DNA of 64,000 nucleotides. It comes from Emergomyces orientalis. Lineage: Eukaryota; Ascomycota; Eurotiomycetes; Onygenales; Ajellomycetaceae. Each line of letters begins with the position of its first letter. The stretch's first letter is position 1. The position numbers and the translations under genes are program-made. The notes below the pieces were generated by a model. That model was not told the DNA's origin. It worked only from the letters and a program-made list of their open reading frames with translations, and did not search any database. The stretch covers positions 1,550,001 through 1,614,000 of the forward strand of contig MOWL01000023.1 in NCBI GenBank assembly GCA_002110485.1, read 5' to 3'. This document shows positions 24,594-35,692 of the stretch, in pieces.

Positions 24594-24966
24594 TGTGTAT
24601 CTAGATGGCAATATGAGGTTAGCTGCCCATGTAGAGCAGACATCTGTTTGTTATGTGTCGCTGACGCACCAGAGCTGATTTCAGTGGGCACCGGAGCGGA
24701 TCTACGTTTATACGGCGCGGGCAGTTCCTCCGGGCAAAACACTGCCTTCCGAAGATTGCTCTGGTTTCTAAGCAGCCAACCCCACTATTTGTTGCTCTCC
24801 CTTCTGCCATGGAGCCCAGCATTATGGAACCTGAGCGCATCTTCTATGAATTGCCTTTATTGTTTCCTCACGCCTTGCAGTAAACAACGGTAGCACTGCT
24901 ATATATTGAACGGACATCGATTTCGCCCCAGTTAATCGCCAAGGCTACATTTGTATGGCAACCATC
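24594..24966. promoter_or_regulatory. Shared promoter between CDK11-type kinase and CCS1
   Basis: Only 373 bp separate the two divergent start codons, so both 5' leaders and both promoters fall here. I see no clear TATA box. The interval is GC-balanced with no long repeat. Confidence 0.6.
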
Positions 24967-25957
24967 ATGCAGCCATTTCAGGTACTTTAGAGCTGCCCAG
25001 CCCGGTTAATAGTGGGTTCAATGCTAATGGGAATGGGATAGGCGACATTTTCGGTGCCTCTAACTTGCGATGACTGTATCAAGGAGGTATCAAAATCCTT
25101 ATACGCTCTAGACGGTAGGTTGGGATATATATATCATATATTTTTTTCATCTTACGGCTAGCAATCGAAACATGCGTCTAATGGTGGGAACTATATAGGG
25201 ATCAAGAGCGTGCAGGGGAATTTGAAGGACCAGATCCTCCTTGTTGAAGGAACGGCAGCGCCTTCTGCCATAGTTGCTGCGATCCAGGGCACTGGTAGAG
25301 ATGCCATCCTCAGAGGAAGCGGATCCTCAAACAGTACGTCTGACCGCCCGCGCACGCCCCCTTCCCCCTTCCCCCTTCTCCCTTTTTTGATTTTAATTCA
25401 TACATCACCCTGTCCTGAAGGATCCCTGCTTACCACTTTGTTGTTAAGATGCCTCTGTATGTATCCTAGAGACACATTCCAGCACCGTGGTAAATTCAAT
25501 CCGTGGACTTGCGCGCATGGTCCAGGTTGCCCCGAAGTTGACGCTTGTTGACCTTACGATTAACGGCCTTCCACCTGGGAAATATTGGGCTACGGTACGA
25601 GATACGGGAGATATTTCTCAAGGGCCGGCATCGACTGGCGGCATATGGGAAGCTCTGAAACAGAAGGTTCAAGGATCAGAACCCCCGCGAGGAGTATTCT
25701 GTGAGGTAGAAGTGGGTAGCAATGGAAAGGGGAGCGTCTTCCTTGACCGACCAGTTGCGGTTTGGGAGTTAATTGGGAGGAGCATGGTAGTGTCAAAATC
25801 TAAAGAGGGACTGTTCCAAAAGGAAGATCCCAACACATTGGTTGGGGTTATTGCTCGCAGTGCTGGCGTATGGGATAACGATAAGATGGTCTGCTCTTGT
25901 TCTGGGAAGAATGTGTGGGAAGAACGAGTAGAGCAGGTTTCGAAGGGAATGATATGA
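24967..25957 (+). CDS. CCS1: Copper chaperone for Cu,Zn superoxide dismutase
   Basis: Predicted 243-residue chaperone that loads copper and forms the disulfide in Cu,Zn-SOD, in cytosol and the mitochondrial intermembrane space by family. Exons are 24967-24981, 25042-25114, 25199-25333 and 25449-25957, with introns of 60, 84 and 115 nt all in frame. Domain 1 is the heavy-metal-associated fold with the copper site L12-T-C14-D-D-C17; the usual Met of MxCxxC is Leu. Domain 2 (about 80-215) is SOD-like, with GDISQGPASTGGIWEAL and ARSAGVWDN. Domain 3 ends with MVCSCSGKNVWEER, whose C223-S-C225 is the CXC copper-transfer motif. Length fits yeast Ccs1 (about 249). The first exon has only five codons. 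No other ATG precedes the copper site, so the start depends on this exon. Confidence 0.93.
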
Positions 25958-28075
25958 ATAATCAATATGGATTTTTCTTTGATTGAGTGAAATTGGCCGT
26001 AATGTTTGAGGACGGTCTGGCCTCTTGTTCCCTGTGAAAGTTGTTCTCCAAACCATACAGTTCCTGAGCCTTGAGGTTGAAGTGCATTGGTGAATAGGAA
26101 TTAGAAGCCTTACCATGGCCAAGTAAGCTCAAGAAAAGGCTGAACTTGTGATTGTGAGATGGCTGAAAAAGCATGTTCAAGATACGCTACCGGATTTAAT
26201 AGTTAAACTATTGTAGGAGAGAGTGACATCATATCTGTAACAATCGCGGCTGTGAAGGCATTCCTGGATAGGCTCATCGTAACCTCTAGCCAGGACTAGA
26301 CTTTATGCGTCTGCATCTGGCAGTGGTTGAACCCTGACACAAGCTCCAAACCCAGACTGTCGGAAGCCCCAGCCATCCGCCATGAGCCTACAGGTCAAAG
26401 TGGGAGGCTATTGCGGAGTCCACGTCCACATGTGTTGGGTGGCAGTTGTAAATAAGATTGAACAATGCAGAAACATGCTGCTTTCATCGTATTCTGATAT
26501 TTGTGAGACTCGAGCAAAATATTCAATGTTTTACGGATTTTTGGTGTTATGGCCAAGACTACATTCACTTCCAGAGCAAATGTGACCCCATTCCAAGTCC
26601 GCCTGTAGGGTTGGCTTGTTAAGCGCCCCTAAATGTTCCCAGTCCCCGCCAACCCCGTTCGCGCAGGCTGGGCACCGCATCCAAACAACCAACCATTAGC
26701 AACAGATGCCCATGTTTCTTCGCTCCCCAGGTCTTCGCCTGCTTGTGGGAGAGCTGGCTGGTGGAATCCTGTCGTTAACCTTGCTGCGTCCAGGGCCAGA
26801 CAAAGAAGAAGAAGAAGAAGAAGAAGAATAATACTAATGGCATGCTCTGCCTCCCACGCCTCCAGGCGGGGAACATCGCCTCACCCTGCAGCCGTCAGCC
26901 AAGGCCGCCATCCAGGAGCCCATGATTGAGCTCCACCAATTCCTGGCTCCAGCAAGTCACATCTCACACACCGTGTTTCGTGTCCATGGCGGATCCTAGT
27001 TTGCTGCACCATCTTGAACTTCGTGCTTGGGTGATACCCCCTTCTGGCCACCTGCGACAAAGAACAGGTTTAGGCGGGTTGACCCCAATGCTCCGTTCCC
27101 CGCCCCTTGCCCAGGTCGAGACCAACATCACCAGCGGGCAGTCCCGTCTTTTTCAAAGGGACCGCTATCCTTCTAGCCAGGTGAGGATTGTGTCCGGCGA
27201 TTTTCTTCTCTTTGGTCTTAAACTACCTTGTTGCTAGATGCATCCCCACTACTAAGACCGGGCGGCAATTTGAATCCTTCCATTCTTTTGACTTCATTCA
27301 TTCGTGTTCGTTTATTGTCGTGATTTATTTTTATCTAGCAAAAGGACCAGACCCGGAAGGACAATATCGACTGCAGGCTGGCCCTCCAACGGATACACTC
27401 TCACAAACTCGGTCGGTTGAACTGTTATTGTTATTGTTATTTTTGAATCTTTCACGCACATTTGAATTCAATTTGAAAGGGATTTTCAAGGGTGCAAATA
27501 TCCCGATACCCTCCTGTGCATCCTTAAGTTACCGATTTGTCACTCATTATTGATTTTTGGGGAACTCCATTCATAACTAGTTGAAGGGAGTGAGAATAAT
27601 GGCTGTCTAATCCTGCATGCTGCATCTCACCCAGCCTTGGGATATTTAGCACGCACCTCAGGGGCCCTGTCATACCTCACCCGAATACTTTCCTAAGGTG
27701 ATTGCTCGGCGGCTACGTGGTTAATTTGGCAGGCTGGGGCCCAAAAAGAGAGGATCAAACTGCAAGCCATTCCGCAAATCACAGCCATCACGCGCCCAGA
27801 GAACCTCCCGTAAGCGAATTGGCGAGGAGAGAGTGACCGGTTTAGCCACCTCGAGATAGATAATACCCATCTTGCTCCATCTTCCGTTTTTCCTCTAAAA
27901 CAAACATAATTCAACAAATATCTAGCATCAAAAAAAGTCGTCTTAGACGAGGCCTTCTTGTTCTGTCAAATCGAAGAACTCTCGCTAGCGTTTAATCAAC
28001 CACTTCATTAATCAGTGCTTGGGACATAATAACCGGCCTGGCGTCCGTGCTTCGGGGAAAACCGCAAGTCGCGCA
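25958..28075. other. 2.1-kb intergenic, NoxR promoter
   Basis: Contains the 3' region of CCS1 and the long promoter/leader of the next gene. A GAA/AAG trinucleotide run lies at about 26803-26828. Short open frames are not credible. No other structure seen. Confidence 0.5.
26803..26828. repeat. AAG trinucleotide microsatellite
   Basis: About eight to nine AAG units in intergenic sequence between CCS1 and NoxR. Confidence 0.75.
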
Positions 28076-30054
28076 ATGTCTCTAAAGCAGGTAAGGCAAT
28101 CACAAAGAAAGAAAATACCTTTGGTAGAATATTTTGTTTCATTCTGATGACTTACTTTTTCTATTGTGTTAATAGGAGATCGAAACTTGGGTTCAAGCTC
28201 TTGCGAACTACGATAATAATGAGTTTGAAGAAGCATTAAAAGTCTTCAATAATATCGCCGATACATCGAAAATCCTCTTCAACTGTGGTGTCATCTATGC
28301 AACTCTGGGAGAGCATTTTAGAGCGGTATGTCATGATGGAAAAAAAAGAAAACCGAGATATTTCGGAGGAAGGCTTATTAACAAAGTATTAATTACTTGG
28401 ACGTTTCTAGGTGGAATGTTACCAACGGGCCGTTGCACTCGATCAGTATTTTGCCGTTGCATATTTCCAGCAAGGTGTCTCCAACTTCCTCGTGGGCGAT
28501 TTCGAAGAAGCTCTTGCCAATTTCAACGATACGCTCCTCTACCTGAGAGGAAATACGTCGATTGACTATGAGCAGCTGGGGTTGAAATTCCAATTGTTCT
28601 CTTGTGAAGTGCTTTTCAATCGGGGACTATGTTACATCTACCTCCAACAACCAGAGGCCGGCATGCAGGACCTTCAATATGCTTCGAAAGAAAAAGTTAA
28701 GCCGGATCACGAAGTCATTGATGAAGCTATCAAAGAGAACGCAGAGGTAGGTTGCCCCAGCTCACATACGTGCGTTTCTTTGGATGTCTTAACTAACACG
28801 GCCTGCTTAGGGTTATACTGTCTTCTCTATTCCCGTTGGAATTGTATACCGGCCAAGCGAAGCAAAAGTCAAGAATTTAAAAACCAAAGAATATCTCGGG
28901 AAAGCCAGACTGGTAGCTGCTTCTGACCGTGCAAATGCGTTCACTGGTTTCCAAGGATCTGAAATCAAAAGAACAGCAGTTGACACAGCAAAGGATGACC
29001 GACCGCCCGAATCAATATCATTCGCTGCTTCGAACCTAGTTCAGAAAGGCCTGACCAGCCGTGGAGGGAGACAGCAGTCGGAACCACCTCTCAGTCGAAA
29101 TATGTTCCCACCAACCCCTCCTCCCGAAGCAGAAAAACCACCATCTGTTGCTGGTAGTGGCTCTCCTAGCAATTCTTATGGTCTGTCAGGGCGTGGCCCT
29201 CGGCCGCCAATGTTGGACTTGGGTCGATCAGACATACCCACGAACGACCCTGGGGCGATGGGTGCACCTAGACCGATCGAGAGACCGCGAATAGGAACCG
29301 TTCGAACAGCCTCAGAACCCCGCGGCCCGCCCACTAGACAATATTCCAACGCGCGGAGTCGTGACCAAAACGGCCGACCTCTGTACCGAGAAACCACCCG
29401 ACGAATGCAACGGGACTCGAACTTTTCACCCGTAGACGAAGACGCGTACCCTGATGAAGTTTACGACATGTACTCTCAACCTCATAATGGCCGATCGGCA
29501 GGAAATACCAGAGGGCCCAGTGTGAGAAGGCCACGGCAGCCACAAGCACAGCAACAACCCCGATACTTAGAGGACGGCGATTACGCTAGTGACACGTACG
29601 AAGACGATTCGGCAGACGAAGGCGAGTTTGAGATGATGGGTGCACCTCCTCCGCGTTCACACCGGCGGCAACACTCACGGCGGTCAGATGTGCGCAAGAT
29701 CCGAGCCAAGGTGCATGCAAGTAGTGATGTGCGGTTTATTATGATTGGCTCGTCGGTTGGGTATAACGAATTTGAAGCTAAAATTCGGGATAAGTTCGGG
29801 TTTAAACAACGGGTGCGGTTACAGATGCAGGATGATGGGGATATGGTTACGATGGGCGACCAGGATGATCTTGACATGCTGCTTTCGACTGCGAAGCAGG
29901 AGGCGAGGAAGGATGGGCTTGATATGGGAAAAATTGAGGTATGTATTTTATTATTTTGGTTAGATTTGCTTCATTTTGAGCATTGTGAAGTCGTGTCTGT
30001 ATGCTAACTTTTGTTCTTCTCTTTTCTTTGCAGATTTGGGTGCAAGAAGCATGA
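28076..30054 (+). CDS. noxR: NoxR, p67phox-like regulator of NADPH oxidase
   Basis: Predicted 549-residue activator of fungal NADPH oxidases, working with Rac and the Nox enzymes at membranes to make superoxide for differentiation. Exons are 28076-28090, 28176-28325, 28411-28746, 28811-29938 and 30034-30054; introns of 85, 85, 64 and 95 nt. The N-terminal 160 residues form TPR repeats (ILFNCGVIYATLGEHFRAVE, AYFQQGVSNFLVGDFEEAL, EVLFNRGLCYIYLQQPEAGM). A conserved activation-domain-like segment follows (YTVFSIPVGIVYRPSE). A long Pro/Arg/Asp-rich middle precedes a C-terminal PB1 domain (VRKIRAKVHASSDVRF, then the acidic LQMQDDGDMVTMGDQDD). No SH3 domain, as expected for fungal NoxR. The first and last exons are tiny (15 and 21 nt), but both restore the expected termini (MSLKQEIETW, IWVQEA). 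Confidence 0.92.
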
Positions 30055-31253
30055 ACATTTATGTATATCCGTTCTTCTCTTCCGTCTCCATCTCCCCCTC
30101 CATTTCGACGCATATTTATGACGATGGCTTTATCTTTCGAGCCTAATTATATGAATCTACGAGCTCCATACTACATACATCTGTCTCTTTCTCTTTTCAC
30201 TATATACCACTGTTGTCTATTGATATCTAGCCGTCTGTGTTTGCGTCCCCTCCTCGAATTTGTTTTGGTATTATATTGATATTTTGGTTCCCATACTTGC
30301 TATTTTTTTGCTTTTCTGTATTCTAGGCCCAACTTCCTAGCATGCGGTACTTCTTGGGAGGAAAAGGAATTGCTTAATTAACTCGGCAAGCGAGAGAAAG
30401 TTATGCGACAAACGGAATATACCCGTTGTTTTCTCTTCCTCCACTCAATTCCTGTTGGTTTATTTGACTGGCGTTTTAACTAACTAGATTTATTTATTTA
30501 TTTACTTTTTTTTTTGTTTTGGATATACATACGTGAATCTTTTTCGCAATTCATTCCCCTCCCTTGGTTAGATTTTTACCCTCTTTCTCGCTACTGATAA
30601 TTTTTCTCGAGTTTGTTAGCTGTTTTTTCCTCTTTTACTCCCCTTGATCTTATCCTGTCTAGCGGCTATGTCCACGGTGTGCTGTGGCTAGGGTGAGCAA
30701 TAAGTCGAAAGGATGTTTTTGATGTAACAACTACTTGATCTTTTTCGTCGTATTCTTCTATAAAATGCTTATGGGCAATTTAAACAACCCTGAGGAATTC
30801 CAGTCAAAATATGTTTACTATTTCCTAGCCCCGAAAAATGGCTGGACGGTTGTTAAGAAGCATATACTCTCATGTTTATGCGCAGCTTGTCAAGGGCATC
30901 AAATACCCCGAGTTATATTTTTCCTTGATAATTTGTACCTTTTACGCGCGGTGTGTCCCTTCATAATATCAAAATACTCCGCTGGTTGTTTTCTCCCCAT
31001 CACAAGTAGTTAGGGCTATGACTAAGCCTATTTCTCCGCGAGGCCACAAGCGCAACAAACAACATCTAGAAGTTTCAACATTCAACAATACACGAGTACA
31101 ACAATAAATACAGTAACTGCGGTATCAATTGGGGATAAATAATGCGCAGCTTTTCGTGACATATACATACACGTATATATTTCCCTTACCCAGATACCCA
31201 GATATCCGGATACCAAGATACCCGACACCACCAAAGCAACAGCAACATCCATT
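30055..31253. other. Intergenic between NoxR and UFE1 genes
   Basis: T-rich 3' region of NoxR followed by the UFE1 promoter. Just before the UFE1 ATG lies a short run of imperfect 'gatacc(c/a)agatatcc' repeats at about 31190-31230. No gene seen. Confidence 0.5.
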
Positions 31254-32661
31254 ATGACGGACATCACCCCCCTCATCAACGAGCTCCTCAACTCTTCCCA
31301 TGGCACCGCCGGGATCCAACCCAGATCACAAATCAGGGTAGAGGAGCGACCATCAACGGAGACAGTGGATGAGTTTTTGAAGGAGGCGTATAGAATAGTA
31401 CGTAAGACGAAATACGGATCATAGCATAAGTGGAAGAAGAGGGCGATATAACTACCTCTATACATTTTATATACAAAAGCGTGTCCATTTGAGGTGCTTG
31501 AAACTAATACTAGATCATGACAGAATACCCACATAACCTCTCTCCTCACCTACCTGAAATCCATTCGACAATCTTATCTCTCAACCACCACTCCGCGGGC
31601 CGCTTTCTCGCATAGTAACCCGCACAACCAACCCCATCACCACTTGTCAACGACCACGACACTCCAACAACCGCCGGACCAGAAACAACACTTAACCGAC
31701 AAAGACCGCGACACAATCGACTCCTCCACCGCCCTCGTCCTCCGCGACCTCTCCAGTTCAATCACCAACCTCGCCTCAGCCGAAACGTTACGGCAAGAAA
31801 CGCAATCGACACTCCTGCGCAAGAAATTCGGGCTCCACTACAAGAACAGTGCGATATGGAAGTGGGCTGCCGGTGGGAGTCAGGTGGAGAAGCGGGCGGG
31901 CTCGGTCGAACAGGAACGGCTGGAGGAGACGGAGAGGACGCTGAAGACGATTAGGGAGAATGTGTTGTGGTGGTTGAGGAGGCGGTTGGAAGGGGTGGCG
32001 GAGGTGCAGAGGGGGATGGTAGAGAAGCGGATTGAAAGGGTTAGGGAGAAAGAGAAGAGCGTTTTGTATAAGATGAGTGGTCTTGCTGGTGTTAGTGCTG
32101 GTGCTGGTGGGTTTGGTGCAGGGCATGAGGCAGGGTTATCGATGAGGGATCGTGCTTCTGGTGCTGCTGATGTCTCGCCATATGTGATTGATGAGAAAGA
32201 GAGGGCAGAGATTGAATCGAAGCTGTCGCCTGAACAGTTGCAGTTGTTTGCGCAGGAGAATGATGGACTGCTGAAGCATTATGAGGATACCTTGGGGAAA
32301 GTAAAGTATGCCTTTTTGCGCTTTTTCCCGTCTTGAATTTTTGGTATCCCTTAGAGGATCTTCCCCCTTCAACAAGCTTTCGAGAATCCTACGTCGAGCC
32401 ACGCTAATCAGAAGTCTTAGGAATGCCGAGAAATCGCTCCTGGAGATTTCCTCCCTGCAGCAGACGCTGGTCATGCATTTATCCACGCAGGAGGACTTCA
32501 TCAATCAGCTTGTCTCAGACGCGGTCAACACGGAGACCAACGTAGGGCAAGGCAACAAGGAGCTCAAGCGGGCCGCTGAGCGGCGGAGTACCGCCCAAAC
32601 GGTCTTCTGGGGGACCGTTGGGCTGTGTACGTGGTTGATTATTTGGGATGCGATCTTTTGA
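31254..32661 (+). CDS. UFE1: Ufe1/syntaxin-18 family SNARE (ER Qa-SNARE)
   Basis: Predicted 388-residue tail-anchored SNARE for Golgi-to-ER retrograde fusion and ER membrane fusion. Exons are 31254-31397, 31524-32305 and 32421-32661 (introns 126 and 115 nt; the second donor is GTATGC so that the join reads GKVKNAEKSL). The N-terminus MTDITPLINELLN matches the syntaxin-18 N-terminal domain, and DEFLKEAYRINTHITSL follows across the first splice. The middle is helical and charged, with a Gly/Ala-rich insertion around GLAGVSAGAGGFGAG. The SNARE helix is EISSLQQTLVMHLSTQEDFI plus the downstream VNTETNVGQGNKELKRA. The protein ends in one hydrophobic anchor (VFWGTVGLCTWLIIWDAIF) without a luminal tail, as expected. 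An alternative donor at 32301 would drop VK and break the frame. Confidence 0.88.
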
Positions 32662-33060
32662 TTGATCCATGGACAATAATTTATTCCGGCGCACTATGGG
32701 GATTGATAATCTGCATTGCGGGCAGGTGGGTAAAGAGGTTAGCTGTGACTGATAATGGCAACATGTTTGCCGGTCTACCTCTGTCAGTCAATCATGCTTG
32801 TTAAATCTCACTGAATAATATGTTAGCTCTATTTTGAAGATCCATCACAGCTATCAACCAGGTAACTCCATAACATACATATAGCTGTATAGTAGCTCTA
32901 CAGTGTACTCTAGGATACAACTTTTTTCTTTTCCAGCAAACAAAAAAAGAAAAAAGAGATATTTTAACTAAGAAATGTGACAAATTTAGGTAAAGTTCAA
33001 GCAGCGGATGATCATTCTTTGTAAGAATGATGCTAGGGCTGTCAAACTCCCGCAACTCAG

Positions 33061-33707
33061 AGGTGAACACTTGAACATGATACTAGAACAAGTTCATTTC
33101 TCAATTTTTAGCTGGAAAGTTCTTCAGCAGTGTGGTTTCAATCCTAAACCATCATCTCACATTATTTTAACTGCCTACACACTGTCATAAAACAATGTTA
33201 TTTTCCTTTAAATTTCTTAGGCGCTTACCCTAATTTCTCATAACTAAATTAGTGTGGTTGTACTCCGTACCTAGATACAAAGTGGCCAAGAAAGTGGTGA
33301 AATAATCTACCCCTACTAGTGTGTGTAGAATGCGTGTGGTGAGTGGTTTTGAGAATAAGATGCTTAGAGTTGAATATAAGTTTCAAAGCAGTTGAGACTC
33401 AAATCTGAAGTCATGAACTTTTTTTAACATTCTGTTCAACTATATATAACCCTAACCTGGGAGCTGTGCCTTTTGAGAATTGAACATCAATAATTAATTG
33501 ATAACTATATCTGTACACTACTCTTCAGTCACTGGCAATCTCTTGTGTCAAACTGTGACAATCATTTCAGACAACTCATCATTGATTATCACCAACTTCA
33601 TTGTCCCCTGTGACAAGGATATGAAAAAGCAATCATAGAGATCTGTAAATTGAAAAAAAAGAAATTCTTGCCTGCTTGTCAATGACATCACTTGTTGCGT
33701 GGACTGC
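33061..33707. repeat. 647-bp direct repeat, copy 1 (decayed)
   Basis: Aligns without any insertion or deletion to 33708-34354 at a constant offset of 647. By eye I count about 37 differences, all but one of them transitions. Many are reciprocal CA/TG pairs, meaning an ancestral CG lost its C in one copy and its G in the other. CpG is nearly absent from both copies. Confidence 0.93.
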
Positions 33708-34354
33708 AGGTGAACACTTGAACATGATACTAGAACAAGTTCATTTCTCAATTTTTAGCTGGAAAGTCCTTCAGCAGCATGGTTTCAATTCTAAAGCATT
33801 GTCTCATGTTATTTTAACTGCCTACACACTGTCATAAAATGATGTTATTTTCCTTTAAATTTCTTAGGCGCTTACCCTAATTTCTCATAACTAAATTAGT
33901 GTGGTTGTACTCCGTACCTAGATACAAAGTGGCCAAGAAAGTGGTGAAATAATCTACCCCTACTAGTGTGTGTAGAATGCATGTGGTGAGTGATTTTGAG
34001 GATAAGATGCTCAGAGTTGAATATGAGTTTCAAAGCAGTTGAGGCTCAAATCTGGAGTCATGAACTTTTTTTAACATTCTGTTCAACTATATATAACCCT
34101 AACCTGGGAGCTGTGCCTTTTGAGAATTGAACATCAATAATTAATTGACAACTACATCTGTACACTACTCTTCAGTTGCCAGCAATCCCTTGTGTCAAAC
34201 TGTGACAATCATTTCAGGCAACTCATCATTGGCCATCACCAACTTCATCGTCCCCTGTGACAAGGATATGAAAAAGCAATCATAGAGATCCACAAATTGA
34301 AAAAAAAGGAATTCTTGCCTGCTTGTCAACAACATCACTTGTTGCATGGACTGT
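33708..34354. repeat. 647-bp direct repeat, copy 2 (decayed)
   Basis: Immediate head-to-tail neighbour of copy 1. Both copies keep a minus-strand frame of about 55 shared codons (for example RQEFLFFQF and LYDCFFISLSQGTMKLV). That suggests a protein-coding ancestor, perhaps a transposable element or gene family, which I cannot identify. Confidence 0.93.
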
Positions 34355-35692
34355 GTCTGTACAGGAAATGTTCGTTCTTCTACACTCATGTTATTCTACC
34401 ACAGCAACTGTTGCATCTTTGATTTCCTTTCATCAACCTAACGTACTAGGTAATTAATACCCATTAATACTAGCCTACGAGCCGACGAGTATCAAACGCG
34501 CGATCAAGCAGGTTAATCAAACTCTTGACTTAATTCTAATTGTTCAGAATCAACACGCGAACATCCGCCCCCCTCAGGACCAGGATTCTGCCCTGTTTTA
34601 AAGCTTAACCCTGCTGCACGCTGACTGTTCCTGAGTATCGCTTCCTCTTTGCTTATTTTTCTTGCTCTCTACCTAGGCACAGACGGCTGATCTGGCACCT
34701 GAGACAAAATATCTGGGTGGCCCATCCGCTCACCCAAATCTTTCCCCACCATCAGCCACCTCTAGCCACCAGCGTCTTAGAGGCTCGGTAGAGGGATGAT
34801 AGCGTGGTACCGTCGGCGCTAACAAGCCCGAACCCAATCAACTGTTCATTCACAGGGCTAGTTTCCGCTTCCCATCATGCCTATTTTCCTTGGAATTTCA
34901 ACTCGCCGTTCTTGGGAATGTGGCACGGAAAGGCACCCCTTCTCCCTGCCCATTAAAAGTGAACCTTTGCGAGGGCGACTTCGCGGTGGAAAAGCCTTGA
35001 TCGCCTACTGGTCTGGTGGAATCCCCTTTTCCTTGATTTCGGAGAATTTGGCTCTTCCTTGTGGGCAATTCTGGCGGAAGGCTCCGGAGTAGCCAACACT
35101 TATGTTTCTTATGATTATTGTTTCCATTTTCCTTCCGTGGATCTCACCCACTCCATCGTGTTCTCGGCATCTGCAGGGTACACATTCCGTACCCTGTGTG
35201 GCCCTTGTTAGACCCTTTTTCCAAGACATGGCGTCGTGCGTTCATGAGATTGAACCAAAAACAATAAAAAGTTCCATTGTGCTGGTTATTGGTCCCCACC
35301 ACTCTCTCTCCACCTTTGCTTATTTTTTGCACATGTTCTCTCCCTTTAAATTCACCCTTTTAATTCTTTTCGGAGTCGCTGGGTTTTGAATTCAGTTCCC
35401 TCTCTCCTCTCTCTACTTAATTTTTTGCGGCATGCTTTGAACACCAGCGCCGTTTCCTTCGTTTTTATGCATTAAATAGAAATATTTTCCCTTGGGGACA
35501 TACCAGTCGTTACATATATCAAGGAGACAATAGGCTTGCGTGCTGCCGCCGCTCGTATTTCTCAAAAGGCCAGATTCGTATTCATATTCGTATCCGTCTT
35601 TTTCATGCGTTTCATTCCTTCGAATTTACTCTTCTCGACGTAAGAAAGGGCAAAAAGGGCCCTTGTTTATCGGTCCCCCTGCCGTGGCAGCC

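Larger units (their letters stand above)
32662..35692. other. 3-kb intergenic with decayed tandem duplication
   Basis: The left half is AT-rich and contains the 647-bp direct duplication annotated separately, plus a 9-bp inverted repeat (33011-33019/33023-33031, loop TGT) just upstream of it. The right half (about 34.4-35.7 kb) returns to ordinary composition and is the promoter/leader of the acyltransferase gene. The upstream frame continuous with that gene (from 35540) has no ATG. Confidence 0.6.
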
